Assembly: GCA_007922195.1 (NCBI GenBank)
Contig: ML682088.1
Location: forward strand, 3,179,110-3,243,109
Source: Podocnemis expansa
Taxonomy: Eukaryota; Chordata; Testudines; Podocnemididae
DNA length: 64,000 bases
Direction of reading: 5' to 3'
Shown: piece by piece, positions 46,299 through 59,520 of the stretch
Layout of the letters: each line of letters starts with the position of its first letter
Position numbering within the stretch: the first letter of the stretch is position 1
The notes under the pieces: model-generated
Told to the model about the DNA's origin: nothing
What the model saw: the letters and a program-made list of their open reading frames with translations, nothing else
Databases searched by the model: none
Made by a program: the position numbers and the translations under genes

Positions 46299-47906
46299 CT
46301 GTAATTGAAGGAAAAGCACAAACTGTTAAGGAATTATGACAATGGCATGAGGAAGCAGCGACTGCTGCTTTACAACTAATTCTAAGAGTAGCTTTGCATT
46401 AAAAGCCCCTTTATTCTCAGTTCCCTGACATAATTTTGCCAGTTCCAGGGAAATCAATCCCTGTAAAACTTCATATGCCAGCTCCCATCTTGTGATAGAA
46501 TTTTACCAGGAATCTTTTCTGGGGAGTGAAGCAGGGAAGTAGAAAAGGAGTTTTAACAGTATGAACCAAAATTTTGTTTCAGTGAGGTCTAATTATAATC
46601 CAAAAAGATACAGTATAGATTATATACTTATTAAAGATCCTAAATATTAAAAAACCTGGAAATTAACAGTTGAAGTCTCCAGAGAGTTTCCTCTGCCATA
46701 TAATCTTTCATATTCACCAAGTGACAACAACAATCCAACTTTAACTTCCCCCTAAAATTTGCAGAAATATGTACGTAGACCAAAATACTGAATTATTAAG
46801 AAATTGTTTAAAATATTTCCTACTCAAGGAATACATTCCTAACATATTTTATCCTTAATGGTCCTTACTACAAAAACACACATGCTTTAGTTGTTACACA
46901 GCATTTATTAATTACTCATTATTCTTATTAATTTATCTCACCATAGCACTTACGAGCCCCAATCAGAGACCAGCGCTGCATTGTGCTAAAATTTTTACAA
47001 ACATAGGAAAAAATACTGAGCACCAAAGAGTTTGAGATTTTTTTAAAAAATACAAGTTTGCAAAGACATTTATATGAACCCACACAACTGTATAATTAAA
47101 ACATTTCAGAACATCAAACCCATCAATCATTCCAATTCTATTCATAACCATATATTTGTACCAACAAAATCACAGGCTGAAAAATATATATGGAACTCTG
47201 AAAAACCTTACTGTTGTCTGGGAATACTGTATCTTCTTCTAAAATATTTACTATACATTTAATTCAATTAGTAACAATATTAATTTGATATTGTCTTTAT
47301 GGGAAAAAACAAAAAACAAGGCCTTGATCCTGGAAACTTGCAAAATGTACTTTATTTTAAGCCACACCTGCTTAAAGTGAAGCACGAAGTGTTTGCAGGA
47401 TTGACTGGGGAGTCAGAGGACAAAGTAAAGACCCCATAACTGGTCTCTTCCAGGAGTTTTTGAGAAGAAGAATAGTCTAGTGGTTAGGGCAAAAGCCTAG
47501 CCCATGGTTCAAGCCCTGGCTCCACAGCAAACTTCATGTGTGGCCATCATCAACACACTTCACCTCTCTGTCTTTCAAATCCATAATTGTAAAGTGGAAA
47601 TAGTAGCACTGGCCTACTTCACAGAGGTGTTGTGTCAATAAATAGATCAAATATTGTGAGACACTCAGATACTATGCTGATGGAGGCCATATAAATAAGA
47701 CAGAATATTGAGACTGAGTGGGTTGTTTACTTTGTTTTTCTTTCTCGCTCCTTTTTTTTTTTTTTTTTTGGCCTTAGAAGGCATAGAATTTTGGTAAAAT
47801 AAATGTGATTTTTTTTCCCAACTGTTAGCTGGACTCCTTAGAATTACACTGTCATCCATATCTCTTTTTTAACAATGTTTTTTCTCTGAATTCCATCTGT
47901 ACTTGC
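46299..47906 (-). other. ANO2 intron D-E (1.6 kb), GC-AG type
   Basis: It begins gcaagt and ends acag on the minus strand. It holds a MIR-like SINE and a poly-T run at 47752-47769. No gene is seen. Confidence 0.88.
47470..47700 (+). mobile_element. MIR-like SINE, nearly full length
   Basis: tctagtggttagggcaaaag, gttcaagccctggctccac, aagtggaaatagtagcactg and aatattgtgagacactcag follow in MIR order. Confidence 0.7.
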
Positions 47907-47964
47907 CTCTTCCATTCGGTAATCACCAAACACATACACATAAAGACCAGGTCGGCCAACAAAC
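47907..47964 (-). CDS. ANO2: ANO2 exon D: 58-bp exon with a GC donor
   Basis: The exon is 58 bp: one base completing Arg, then 19 codons FVGRPGLYVYVFGDYRMEE. GRPGxYVYxF is conserved in ANO1 and ANO2. The acceptor is attttcag at 47965-47966. The 3' end must be after GAG to join EE|CAPGG, and there the intron begins gcaagt, so this is a GC-AG intron with the strong AG|GCAAGT context typical of functional GC donors. No alternative GT keeps the frame. The exon is too short to show as an open frame. Confidence 0.95.
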
Positions 47965-49186
47965 CTGAAAATAATAAAAATACATGAACAGATGGAAAAA
48001 CAGTGTATTAAAAATTACCCTCAACAAAATTATTGCTTATAAACAGCAACTAATTTTAAAATACCGTTCACATTTAGCTATTTTAACATGATTTAAAAAA
48101 AAAAAAAAACCTAAAAATACAAAAAACCCACCATCAGCTCGAATCCTAGTCAACTTCAAATGATTGAATTAAAATGAGTTTCAAATATTGTGTTTGTTCC
48201 TGAGTTTCCCTGATAATTTCTGCACAGCTAAAATCACCTTTTCCTATTTACAAAAGAATTCCTCTCACTCAGTGAAAAGCCATGGAAACAAATCGAAAAA
48301 TTGACCAAGGCTCTTTTTCTATAAACCGTGACACATGAATAACTTCATACATTTGAGTAGTCCTAATGAGTAAAGTTATTTATAACTGTAAGAAGGTTTA
48401 GGACCTGGCTATTCTAAATATACACATTAAAAGTGCCTATACACAAAGGGCCATCAAAACCAATTTTTTAAAAATACTGGAAAAATATTTTTCTACCCTG
48501 ACTTTTAGAACCACATTAGATGATACTTTTAAAAAATTGTAAGTAAAATATTTTCAGACAGAAGTGTGATTTTTTTTATAAAGTTGATGGTGTCCACAGG
48601 CATTATGTATATTGCCATACTTCTAGAAGCTGTAGTAAGGTTCTAAGACCCCATTGTGTTAGGTGATGTACAAAGCACAGAACAAAAAAATGGTCCTTGC
48701 CCCAAAGAACTTACCATACAGATTAACAGCCTGTAAAATGAAATAGGAGCACAAAAATTATATGAATCTAACTACAATTTCAGCAGTGTGGGATTTTTAC
48801 CCAGGAAAGTTCATGTGATAAATACATTTGTTAGTCTTTTAATCTTTTAAAAGTGCCACAGGAGTCCTTGTTTGATTTAAAACATTGTTTACAAACAATC
48901 ACCTTAAGATCTCCAATTGCAATGTTATGGATCAGCAGGGTCTGGTAGTTAGTGGATCCTTGATGTAGAGGAAACCACAACTATTTAGGAGCAAAACTGA
49001 TCAGCACTCTTTCTAAGGATGTCTCACCCCACAGCAATCTCTCTTGGCCAACTGACCCACTCCCCCCGGGCTAGTCTACCATTTTGGTACTATGACCAGC
49101 TAAAGGCACTTCAACAGCCTTACTACCATCAGGAGCCTGCAACATGGGTACATTAATAATAAGCTGATGATGTAAATTCTTCCTAC
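47965..49186 (-). other. ANO2 intron C-D (1.2 kb)
   Basis: It holds a degraded ancient repeat at 48645-48735 (ggtgatgtacaaagcacag) and a PLE end at 48785-48885. The rest is A/T-rich without recognised features. Confidence 0.85.
48785..48885 (+). repeat. PLE end fragment
   Basis: gtgggatttttacccaggaa, gttcatgtgataaataca, ttgttagtctttt and gtgccacaggagtccttg form a right-hand PLE terminus with the CTGANGA box missing. Confidence 0.7.
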
Positions 49187-49298
49187 CTTCCTTTGAAAAA
49201 GGCAACATAAAAAATTGGTGCATAGGAGTTCACAAATTTCAGTAGGAAAGCCTTCAGAATTAACCTTTCTTCAAAAGTTTTCTCTGTTTTAGGTACCT
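49187..49298 (-). CDS. ANO2: ANO2 exon C: cytosolic linker and next membrane helix
   Basis: The exon is 112 bp: AG completing a Glu codon, 36 codons, then AG of a split Arg. It reads [20 protein letters not shown], then [16 protein letters not shown], matching the segment before GRFVGRPG in ANO1 and ANO2. The acceptor is attttgcag; the next AG two bases on would break the frame. The donor is GGAAG|GTAGGA at 49181-49186. Confidence 0.96.
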
Positions 49299-52200
49299 CT
49301 GCAAAATAAATAAATAAATAAATAAAACAATATAAAACCCACAAAAGCAATTGATAAATATGAAATCATTTTGCAATAGATTCAAGCAAAAGCAAAAACT
49401 CTTTTAGAATTAATGGGTATATCATATCTTTTATTTTGCACTGAGTGACACTAGGAAAATATGCAGCATCCTTTTCTTCTTCTTCTTCTTCCTCCCCCTA
49501 CTCCTGCAAATTTCTGATTATTTTTTCATTTCCATTGTATTAGGCAGTGTTATACCTATCTATACTATAAAATGAACTAGACTTTTGTGGGGGGGAGGGA
49601 AGGGGAGTTCTACCATTGAGGGTCTGTACCAATCTCTCTCTAGTCCTGTGACCCCCATCACTATAACACTTAACTTTTAAATATCAGTGGTGTTGGAAAG
49701 GTAAACTAATTCAGGCCTGCTTTTCATTTATAATAAATCCCCATTTATACCTCCTTGACTCTTGTGTAGGTAAATGTGAATTAGGTTTTCTTAAATTTAT
49801 TCTCACAACTCTTTGAAGTAGAGAAGTATTACTATCTTTATTTTATAGATGCAGAAACTGAGGCACAAACATTTAAGGTCCCAATTCAGTAAAGTACTTG
49901 AGTATCTGTTTAATTTAAAGTATGTTAGGAGTTCTATTGATTTCAGTAGGACTACTTAAATGCTTAAGCACATGCTTAAGTAGCTTCCTAAATCAGTTAT
50001 AGGTGGCTTGCACAAGATCACACAAGAATTATTTTTGTGGGGGACAGGGAGAGACAAAGTGAACATACATATCCTAAGCCCCACTTCTCACACCAGAGTG
50101 CTAACCAAGAGAACATCCTTCCCATATAGTTTCTCCTCTCCCCATACACCCTCAACACCTCTAGATATTTTTTCAGTATTACTTCTGAAAATACATCCCA
50201 CAATTGCTTATACATTTCAGTAAAGTATACTGACCAGGCCTGATCAGGTGCAATGCTGCATCCTCAACTCCCATTGACTTGAGCACCTTGCAGAATCAAG
50301 CCCTTAGTGTCAATACTGCAGACTACTATTTTTTTTTTAAATAAGATTCTGTGATTTTTACTGCCATGCACAGGGGCACTTAGTAAAGCCTCCATGCATG
50401 TTTATTCTGGCAGAGGGCAGATTGTTGCTATATATCATGCTGGTTGCCACTGTAGTTGATTCAAAATGTGAAACAATAAGGGTGATTCAGACAGAGCATC
50501 AGTTTGAAGAAGTCTCTCAAAGCACTACTGAAATTATGTAGCCAACTGATGTGGGGCAGGTTGCGGTCTCTTTTTGTTTGTTTGTTTGTTTAAATTATTC
50601 TTAAAAGAGCTTAGGTCACATTAAAACACATAAATAAGCACCAAGTGCCCTGCACCCAGCAGTGTGTCACTCGCTGGCAGACTTTTGTGAAAAACTTAGC
50701 ACTCAGCAAGCTCAGCTCTTGAAGTTCTGGCCCTTCGATCATTCACTCACACAACCTGGCTGCCTTTATGAAAATATTTCATTAAAATGATTCATTGATG
50801 GCCAATCTGGCTGGCTTGGCACAGCTCAGATATGAGGCTGTGGGTTGAATGGATCTGCACAGGAACCAATGGAAGGAATAGCCCCACAGCAACCCTCCGA
50901 GGGGTGACGACATAGGAGTTTCCATGCAGAATTAGAATCCCTGCCTCTCAAGGAGTCCCACAGAAGTCAGCTCCATCCCAGGAAAGCCACATGCGCCCTC
51001 CTCCTCGACTCCTGCCACACACACAACCACTTGTCCAGAAGAACCACATCATTCCACTGCTAGGGGAGATTTCATTGGTAAGACCACCAGAGCAGGATTT
51101 GCCCATTAGTTACTGAGGCGTGTGGAACAAGAATGCGTATAGCCAGAACAGAGGCAGACTGGATAAATGAAAAAAAGAAAAAGGAAGCTCTTTTAAAATA
51201 TGATTTGCATGACTTAAAATATCAACTGTCTCCTCAGTATGCAGCATCCACATCCTGGAGCTAAATTATGCTACTTCCAGGCAGTGATACATAGAAGGTG
51301 GGATAAGGAAGTGCATTGAGGGAGGGATTATGACTCTGTGACACATTAAGAGGCCTGATTCTGCTCTCATTTGCCACTGTTTTATACCTCATTTGTTTTC
51401 TCTTGAGGAAAGTTAGCCCATTTTACACCAATGCACATGAGATCTGAATTAGGCCCCTTGCTACCTGGGTGTGGAAGATAAGATGATTTGCTCAGTGTCA
51501 GGAAACGTGACTCCTTGAAAGAGATGCAATCAGCCCTCTGGCTGGTATTGTGGGGGAGTCAATATCCTGCCTTTACATTGAACAGATATTCACCTGCTGA
51601 GGCCACAAACTCTGCATGTAGGCCTGGTGATTCTCCTTCTAGTCTTTCATAGTGCCTGTGGGCTACCTTATTGCTGTCTCCTGCCCTAAACACCATTTCA
51701 GCCAGGTATTGATGCACATACCTAACTTTAAGCATGAGATTAATCTCATTGATTTCCACAGAACTACTCATGTGCTTAAGTCCCTTGCTGAACTGGGCCC
51801 AAATGTGTTGGTAATCCATGCAGCCTCTCCCCTCTTCACAGCTCCTACATCATGGCAAGCAAATTTGCCCTTTAATGTGGAAAAATGCAGCATCATGTCA
51901 AACATGACTATGAACTGCAGTGCGAAAAGAGAACTGCATCCATTTTGCTCAACTCAGCATTATGAAAGTTCACAAAGAAGCATTTATCAGCATGAACCAA
52001 CTGTAATTTTTCAAAAACATTTTTAAGTACAGTTGGCATTTGGGCCTACCAATGGAGACAGTCATCATAATGAACCATGATGTAATGTGTGTCACTAGAG
52101 ATTATTCAAAAAGGGCCAAATCCTAGAGTGCATAGTGGACCTCTACTCAGGCTACCCAGCTACTTAAATACAAATGGTGCATTAGTAAAGTCAGAAGGAT

Positions 52201-52919
52201 TGGCTCTAAAGATTATTTGAGGAGCAGTAGGATAAAACCTGCTGCTGACTCTGGTATTCTTGTTTTTAGCACTGAGGCATATTTTATGCAATGCTGGAAA
52301 CTGACTACAATCTTCATCTTTGCTCTCCTTACAGTTCTGAAAACCAAAAACACGACAGTCACTGAAATCAACGGAATCATGCCCACTTGTATCAGGGCTA
52401 TGTTTTGGTAAGAGACTCTCTGAAAAAAGGTTAAAGAAATATTATAGAGTGGCATTATGTTAAATACATTGACTTGTCTCTTTTAATTTAAAATCTTCAT
52501 TGGAGTCAAATTGAAACAACTGGGTTACCCTTAATAGGATCGCAAACATTTATGACTGGACCTGTGTTATGCTACTATGCTATCAGAAATGTAAACAGTG
52601 ACACTACTGAAAGTATAGTACACACTCGCTATAATGAACCCCAGGGGATCCAAACAATTTGTTCATTATAGCCAGGGGTTCATTATAGTGAAACAACCCT
52701 GATGCCTGGGTTGTGGCTGACACCTTGAGTCCGATGGCTGTGGCAGGGACAAAGAGTCCCTCCGGGACCATGAGGGGGGGCAGAGAACCCCTCATGAGAT
52801 ACTTGACTTTAATGTGGCTACTCTGACATTCACTATCTGAGGATCTGACCAATTGTTCAAATTTTATAAGTGAAGAAACTGAGACACAAATGATTCAGTC
52901 CCATATTTTCCAAAAGGGA

Positions 52920-53125
52920 GGTGGTGTGACCTAAGGAACAGCACATTGGCCTGGGACTCATGAAACTTGGGTTCTGTTCCGGGATCTGCTATCGGCCTGT
53001 TGGGTGACCTTGAGCAAGTCACTTGCCTCTGTCTTCCCATTTTAAAATGGGCATAATGATCCTGACTCCTTTATAAAACATGGATGAATACCTGTGGATG
53101 AAAAACGCTATATAAGAGCTAGGTA
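52920..53125 (+). mobile_element. MIR-like SINE
   Basis: gacctaaggaacagcacatt, tgggttctgttccgggatc, gaccttgagcaagtcacttg and ttttaaaatgggcataatga are the box and core order of MIR. Confidence 0.75.
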
Positions 53126-53404
53126 TTGATATTCTAATTTTAGTGCTTGCATTGAGACACCTAAGGTTTGATATTAAGTCACGGAGAGCACCCAGAACTC
53201 CAGGCAAAATTAACGTGACAAGAAGACACTCATCATTTCTGAAATCAGGTCCTTGCTGTTTAAGGCTAGGCGTCAAATCATTGAAATACTTAAAATTAGA
53301 TGCAATTTATAAAAATTTTAGCCAGAGGCCTAAATAAAGATTTAAGAGCCTAAATTTAGGCTCCTATTTTTAACTATATTGGGTAACATTTTCAAAAGTA
53401 TCTC

Positions 53405-53590
53405 AAGTTCCAGAGAGGAAGCCATGTTACTTTATTTCCACAAAACGAATAAGGAAACTTGTATGACACCTACAAAGACTTACAAATTTATTAAGGCACA
53501 TACCTAACATGCTGCAGTTTTCACTTCATGAATCTGGGGAAGTGGGCTATGCCCTTGAAAGTTTATGCCTTAATAAAAGTATGTGTGACT
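53405..53590. repeat. Old PLE terminal repeat
   Basis: gaggaagccatgttacttta, gacttacaaatttattaagg, then atgaatctggggaagtgggc and ccttgaaagtttatgcctta are two diverged inverted ends of the second PLE subfamily. Confidence 0.55.
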
Positions 53591-53638
53591 TGCAACCTTA
53601 AGTGACATTTTCAAACGTAATTTAGGAACTTTGGAGCC

Positions 53639-53936
53639 TTAGGCCTGGTCTACAGTACAAAATTTTACTACCATACCACAGTTATGTCAGTTAGGAGTGT
53701 TAAAAATGTCATATCCCAGTCAACAAGGCTATGCTGGCAAAAGCCCCAGTGCAGATGCAGTCATATCAGCAAAAGTGTTCTTTTTGTCATTATGCCTTAT
53801 TTTATTGGGAGACCTGATATAAACTATACCTGCAAAAGAAGTCTTGCTGTCATAAGCCATATTTCCACTAGAAGGTCTGATCAGTATGTCTCTACTGGTA
53901 TAGCTATACTGGTATACTTCTAATATAGACTAGCCC
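53639..53936. mobile_element. MITE with TTA and ggcctggtctac terminus
   Basis: The left end is TTA then ggcctggtctacagta; the right end is aatatagactagccc. The right-hand TTA is no longer visible. It resembles the element at 17752-18014. Confidence 0.55.
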
Positions 53937-54205
53937 AAATCCAACGGATTTTCAAAGAGACTTCTGTTCCAAAGTGTCAGATTTTAAAAAGTATTTAAGA
54001 AGCTAAATATTCTTAAAAATCTGTCCCCAAGTCCTTTTTGAAAATTGGACTTAGGGGCCTAAGTTACTTGGACACTCCCCCCCGCCCCCCGCCCCCCGCC
54101 AGCTTGAACATTTCCTTTTTAATGGGAAATCCTCCTTTTAGTACATTCCAACATACTCCATTAGAAATACATACAAAGTTGTAATAAAGGCTGGGATAGT
54201 TTTAC

Positions 54206-54407
54206 CCATTTCTGTCAGCCATTTGGCAACTATTCCATAAATCTCATCTAATATAAGGATCACAATCAGGTTAATGATGACAGCAGTTGCAGTCACAGTC
54301 ACACGAACGTTTGACCTGGTTGACTCATTTTTGCTGATTGACAAGGCGGCTGCTGTAATAATTCGGTACACGATCACGCCAAAAACTGCTGAAAATGTCA
54401 GAGTAAT
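54206..54407 (-). CDS. ANO2: ANO2 exon B: two membrane helices
   Basis: The exon is 202 bp, 67 codons plus one base. It reads [20 protein letters not shown], then a short loop with an N-glycosylation-type NES, then [19 protein letters not shown] and [17 protein letters not shown]. Hydrophobic runs at its residues 1-22 and 39-54 are two membrane segments. The acceptor is tctttgcag and the donor is ATGG|GTAAAA at 54201-54205. The final G joins AG of exon C to give Glu (TEMEVPK). Confidence 0.97.
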
Positions 54408-54499
54408 CTGCAAAGAAATGTACAGAGATATCATTGTGCATATCTGACTGGAGTTTAAAAAAATGATTGATTAGATCTCAGAATTGTTGCCCGAATTTG

Positions 54500-54720
54500 C
54501 TGCTGAGTGACTAGAAATTAGAGTAACACAGAACAAAAGACTGTACAATGAAACTAACTGGTGGGAAATTCAAATCTTATAAACAGAAATAACTGTCACA
54601 CAGTGTGAGATTAAACTCTGGAACCCACTGCTGCAAGAAATCACTGAGATCAAGAACTTCACAAGATTCAAACTGGGATTGAATGTTTATGTGGATATCA
54701 GTAATAAACAGTCATAATTA
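54500..54720 (+). mobile_element. CR1/L3-like fragment
   Basis: ttaaactctggaacccactg and gaatgtttatgtggatatca resemble the end of the CR1-clade 3' region. It is heavily worn. Confidence 0.45.
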
Positions 54721-56352
54721 ATAACAAGAAAAATTGAGAAGGCATATTAATTTTTCTGCTTAAGCCTGTCCTCTAACTAAAAGAGAAAAGGACGATACCC
54801 ATATGGAGCAGATCACTCCACATCTACCTACTGTGGAGTCCAAATATTCCACTGCAACATCTGCTACTGGCTACAGTTAGAGACTGGAAACTAGGGCTCT
54901 GATCATGCAGTGTGTAGCATATGTTGGACTGCCATATCTACACAGACCTGCATCAGTAACAATTTGGCTCTGACCAATCCAATAACCATCCCATGTGCGA
55001 CACACTGCAGGATTGAAACCTAATGATGTAAAACCTTTTATGTTCTACAAAATTTTGCCTCAAATAGAAGTAAAACATGCTGGCATTTTGGTATATCTGA
55101 GTATGCAGGAATCTTCAGATATAGATGAATGCATATTAATTCAGGGTTCACTTTAAATTTTTGGCCCAAAAGTCACAGTGTTCTGTGGTCTTGAGCAGTT
55201 GACCGTTGCCCATGAAATCAGGTGAGTCACTGATGCCACCTAAGGTTACCTTCCACAGGAAAAAAAAATTGTATTTCACAAGACTGTGCTATTTCAGTTT
55301 CAAAAAGCAAAATGAAACAATTTAAGATAAAATTTCGCACAGAAACACACTCTTTGGCTAAATAGGGATCCTCAGCAGGAAGTGGAGAAAGGGTGCATGT
55401 TTCTGTTTTGTTTTGCCCTTTGGCAAAAATTCCAACATAAATTCATTATTGTTGGTAAGGCATCTTGAGATCCACTGATGAAAGGGATTATAGAAATGCA
55501 AAGGATTATTTAGCTGGCCTGGGGCCTAGGTTCACAGTACAGGCATAATGAAGTTTAGCACTTTAATCTGTTGACTATTTTTAATCTTACCTTTTCACAA
55601 TTAATATAGGCCAAAACTCTTTTTTTTAAAGTGAAGAATCAGCAGCTACATAATAAATCCCCCCTCCTCAGGAAGAGTCACAGTTTTTAAGGAGCTATCA
55701 TTACGTCCATGGGTGATGGTACAGAAGCAGGAATAGCAGCTACTATCTCACTTGTCTATAGACACCAATCACCTCAAATATCTGACTGCACACCTCCCAA
55801 GGAATAAGAGCCCAAAACAACAGTCACCATTGGCTAGTGGTCTAATTTAACTCTGTACTTTCTCCAAAGGTAGTTGGAGATTTTTGTTTGTTTGTTTGTT
55901 TACTTCTAATAAATTATTTCTTTCTTCACATCTTCTCCTCCTACTATTCATGTACTCTCTCATGTCTATCTTTTTACCTCTTTTTTTTTTTAAGATGTTT
56001 TCAGTGTACTAAGATGGAAAAGCTATGCCAATGGTGCAAATTTTTGTGCTTTATTCTGGAGGTGGTAAGGCCTGGGACCATCTGTATCTCATCTAGTAAT
56101 GAGTTTTGAGTTGCCGAGACAGTCCTGTTTCCTGCTGTTACAAGCTTCATCCTTAAGAATGACATAGCTTTATAACACCTGAGGGATGCAGGGCTTCATT
56201 ATGAAGTGAGAGGATCTCCCTGAAATATCTACAACCAGTTCCATTGAAGATCTTGATGATTAATCCCAAGACCAAGTGTTTTGAATCTGACCAAGTGTTT
56301 TTGGGGATCCTGTGTGGAGAACATTGGATGCTGGAGGTGAAGAACCCTAGCA

Positions 56353-56570
56353 CAGTGTTTCCCAACCACTGTGCCGTGGCGCACAGGTGTGCTGTCAGGC
56401 CTGAGCAGGTGTGCCACAAAATTTTTTGAAAAACTACTCAAAGAGCTCTGGATTGGCTCATTGGCTCATGAATATTCATGAGATCATTTGGAAACTATAT
56501 GGTGGTGTGCCTCAAATTAATTAAAGGTAGTAAAGGTGTGCCATGGTAGATAAAATGTTGGGAACCACTG
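56353..56570. mobile_element. hAT-type MITE, 218 bp
   Basis: The ends cagtgtttcccaacc and gttgggaaccactg are inverted. The 8-bp duplication is ccctagca/ctctagca (7 of 8). Internal gtggtgtgcctcaaa and aaggtgtgccatgg match the ends of the larger element at 2107-4176, so both are one family. Confidence 0.85.
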
Positions 56571-59164
56571 CTCTAGCAATTTAGGTGTGACATTTTACAC
56601 ATCACATGGAAACATGATGCAAGGCACCATCTCATGAAGTTTGCTCTTTTTCAAATGGCCACCACCTCCAACTATTGTCGATGTGGCTGATATTTCTCTA
56701 TCTGCACACAGAAATGAGGCTGCCCTGAAAAAACTAGGCTGCCAGTGCTTTCAGTGACATTGAATACCCCCCACGGGCAAGATGGCTGCCATTCTATGGT
56801 TCCAGGGGCTGAACAGGGCACGCAGACTGTGAGGAGTAGCATAGACACTGTGAAGGATGGGTGGGGGGAATGAGGGGAGCAAGAAGTAGATTTAAGAGGA
56901 GAGGGACACAGGGACAGGAAGGAAGCTGAGGGGACAGAGGACAGTGATGGGGTGGGAGACAGGGGATTGGGCAGAAGTTATGGGACAGATTCCAATACCT
57001 TTATTCAAGCTTGGCAACACTTTATTCCACAAATAGCTCCCCAAACTTCAATGTAACAATTTTTAGAGTAAGGAAGCATTCAGCATGACTAAAGGTATGA
57101 GAATCTGTCCCTAAAGGAAAAGCTGGCTGAACTCACTTGATCTGACACTGGTCGATTTTCTTCTCCTTTACCTTTCTGTTTTCTAGTACAACTGTCTGCA
57201 TCAAATCATCCGTAGGAAAGTAGAGCGTGTTGCTGATGATGGGTATAGCAGCAGGGACTATAAAGGAGGACTGTGGTCATGCTGATGTCCATCCCCACCC
57301 TGCTCCTTTTGGCAACTGCTAAAATTTTCATGGTTAATGCAGAAATCTTTCCTGTTATGTTTACTTTGTAGAAGGCCATTGCAGAAGGAAGCTTTCAATA
57401 GCTTAAGTCTGGATCATACCCTGTCCCCAGTAAGCACACAAACTGCTCTTTGACTGCATGGCAAGACCTTTGAATGGAGCTCAGTGTTGTGTATGCAGAC
57501 TTTAAACTACTTAGAAATGAATATCACTATGGTCATAATGAATACTGATTTCACATAAGACCGGTGCAGAGCATAATTGGGCATGATAATAAAAAATGAT
57601 TTTGTAAAGCCTACACTTTAAAAAAGCCCCCAAATGATATATTTGACTAAGTAAAGGGAGACACAGAGCAAATGGAGAAAGAGGTAGAACACTTCTGCTT
57701 GAAAGAGCTTTGTATTTAAGGAGCACACAGAATAGAAAATAGAAAGCAATGTCCTAGCAAGAGGAAATTGTCAGCAACCTGAAAAAAAAAAAAGTATGCG
57801 ATGTGAAGGGGGAAAGGGGGAGGTCAGGGAAAGCATATGACATCATCATTCTACAACAATGCAGACATTTTTCAGGGAAAATTCCTATGGGTTTGTGCAT
57901 GCCAGACAGTGTAGGCCTGCAAAAGGTGGCGGCAAAAATTCCATAACCACTTCAGTAGCACTGGAAAAATGCACTTTATGTGCGTGCATGTGTATGCTTG
58001 CATGCCTGAGACTCTAGCCCACTGTATCTAAATGGTGATCATACTTTAAAAAATCATTTAATTTTTGTGTGGGTGGTGATGAAGGGGGTGGACCAGCCAA
58101 GATTAGTTACACCAATACCACTGCAGAAATTAACAGCAGAATTTGGACCAGTGTCTCCAATCACTATGTAACAAATCTAGTAGGAAAAGGACTGTGTTCA
58201 GTAAACACCAGATTGTATTCTGAACGTGGGAGATGGAATCTGGCTCTCATAAGACAGAAATTTACTTGGGTTTCATGTAAGGTTTTCAACAGGCTGTCTT
58301 GTAGGTATTCATTTCTTAATGATAGTCTTAATATTCTAGAAAAACTCTCTGGGCCTGATCCATTAATCAGTGAAGTTTTGCTGATTTGCATCAACTGAGG
58401 ATCTGTACCTTCATAAATTTCTCAGATATTAACTGAAGTATAGGAGACATCATTTAGGCCATTATTCAAGCAAACACTTAAATCACAAGCTTAATTTTAA
58501 GCACATGCTTACATGGGATTGTAACAAAGGATTAATAGAAAGTGCTCACTTAAGCACCTGCTCTAAATAGGATGATCTGCTAGGCTGGAACTTTAATATG
58601 TAACCACATTGAGAAATACTACAGCCTGGATAGTAGTTTGATTGTAGGTAGGTTTGAGAAAGTCAGTTCTAAGTTGCTGGGTTTTTTGTTGCTTCTGCTG
58701 TTTTTTTGTTTTGTTTTGTTTTCCACTCCACTTTTTCTTTGTCTTTCAACTGAAAATTCTCTTGGTGGTGGTGAATTCCTGAATGTAAAAGTTGCTAATA
58801 TTGACATTCACATGCTCCCAACTCAGATTCAAGTCAAGAGCTTGACAGGTTAAAACACATATCTTTTAGTTATTTTTGCAGAACAGAATACATTGTGTGT
58901 TCAGTTTTTAAGCAGAAGTCCCTACTGAAATCCGTCAGTTTTGGCTAATAAAACAGTAGCCTGTTACAGCCTAGGAAGCTCCTATGCATGTAAAATGATA
59001 TACAATATATACATAAGTGCATAATGTGGAAGTGAACACAATTGTTGCAGATGTTTTCTAAGCATATTCAATTAAAATTCTGAAGTTGTAATATTTGCAC
59101 CATTCAAATCAAAGAAAATATTGTGGTCATATTAGTATTTTAAATTAATTTTTTTGAATAAATT

Positions 59165-59225
59165 GTGGGTCATAGTCACAGCTGGTGTAAACTGGCATGC
59201 TTCTATTGCTGATTTACACCAGCTT
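59165..59225. repeat. Palindromic short repeat (agctggtgtaaa type)
   Basis: cacagctggtgtaaactggc faces gctgatttacaccagct. A related copy lies at 60285-60360. Such palindromes are common small DNA-transposon relics in reptile genomes. Confidence 0.55.
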
Positions 59226-59520
59226 TTTATCTGGCTATGCATTTTCATTGTTTAGATATTGTTAGAGAGACCATCCATGGTTTTCAAGGGATGGTGTCAC
59301 TGACAAAGTATTAACAGGGCTATTACCAGATTTTCATAGTACTATTTTATCAACCCTTGCAGTTCAACACCTATCAATGCTGTATATAGGAAATTTCTTA
59401 AGGTGCAAAATAAGAAAGATCATTTCCATTTATGGCTTCAGTAATTCAGCTTTAAGGGGAATGTTATTTTCAGAGCGCTACAGCCCACAGAAATAGGAAA
59501 GAAAATGTAAATACAATTAC

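Larger units (their letters stand above)
49299..54205 (-). other. ANO2 intron B-C (4.9 kb)
   Basis: It starts beside an (AAAT)n run (49305-49326) and includes reverse MIR-like scraps (49800-49870), a MIR (52920-53125), a PLE end (53405-53590), a MITE (53639-53936) and a C-rich run (54076-54101). In 50300-52900 no gene or clear element is seen apart from a weak pogo-like scrap at 52613-52690. Confidence 0.85.
54408..59520 (-). other. ANO2 intron A-B (5.1 kb)
   Basis: It includes a CR1-like scrap (54500-54720), the hAT MITE at 56353-56570 and a short palindromic repeat at 59165-59225. In 54800-56340 and 56600-59150 nothing recognisable as a gene was found; purine-rich text lies at 56830-56960. 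Confidence 0.85.

Noticed and set aside
52613..52690. Possible pogo/Tigger element (ctcgctataatgaac and its inverse)
   Set aside because: Only a short internal inverted repeat is visible, with no clear borders or TA duplication.
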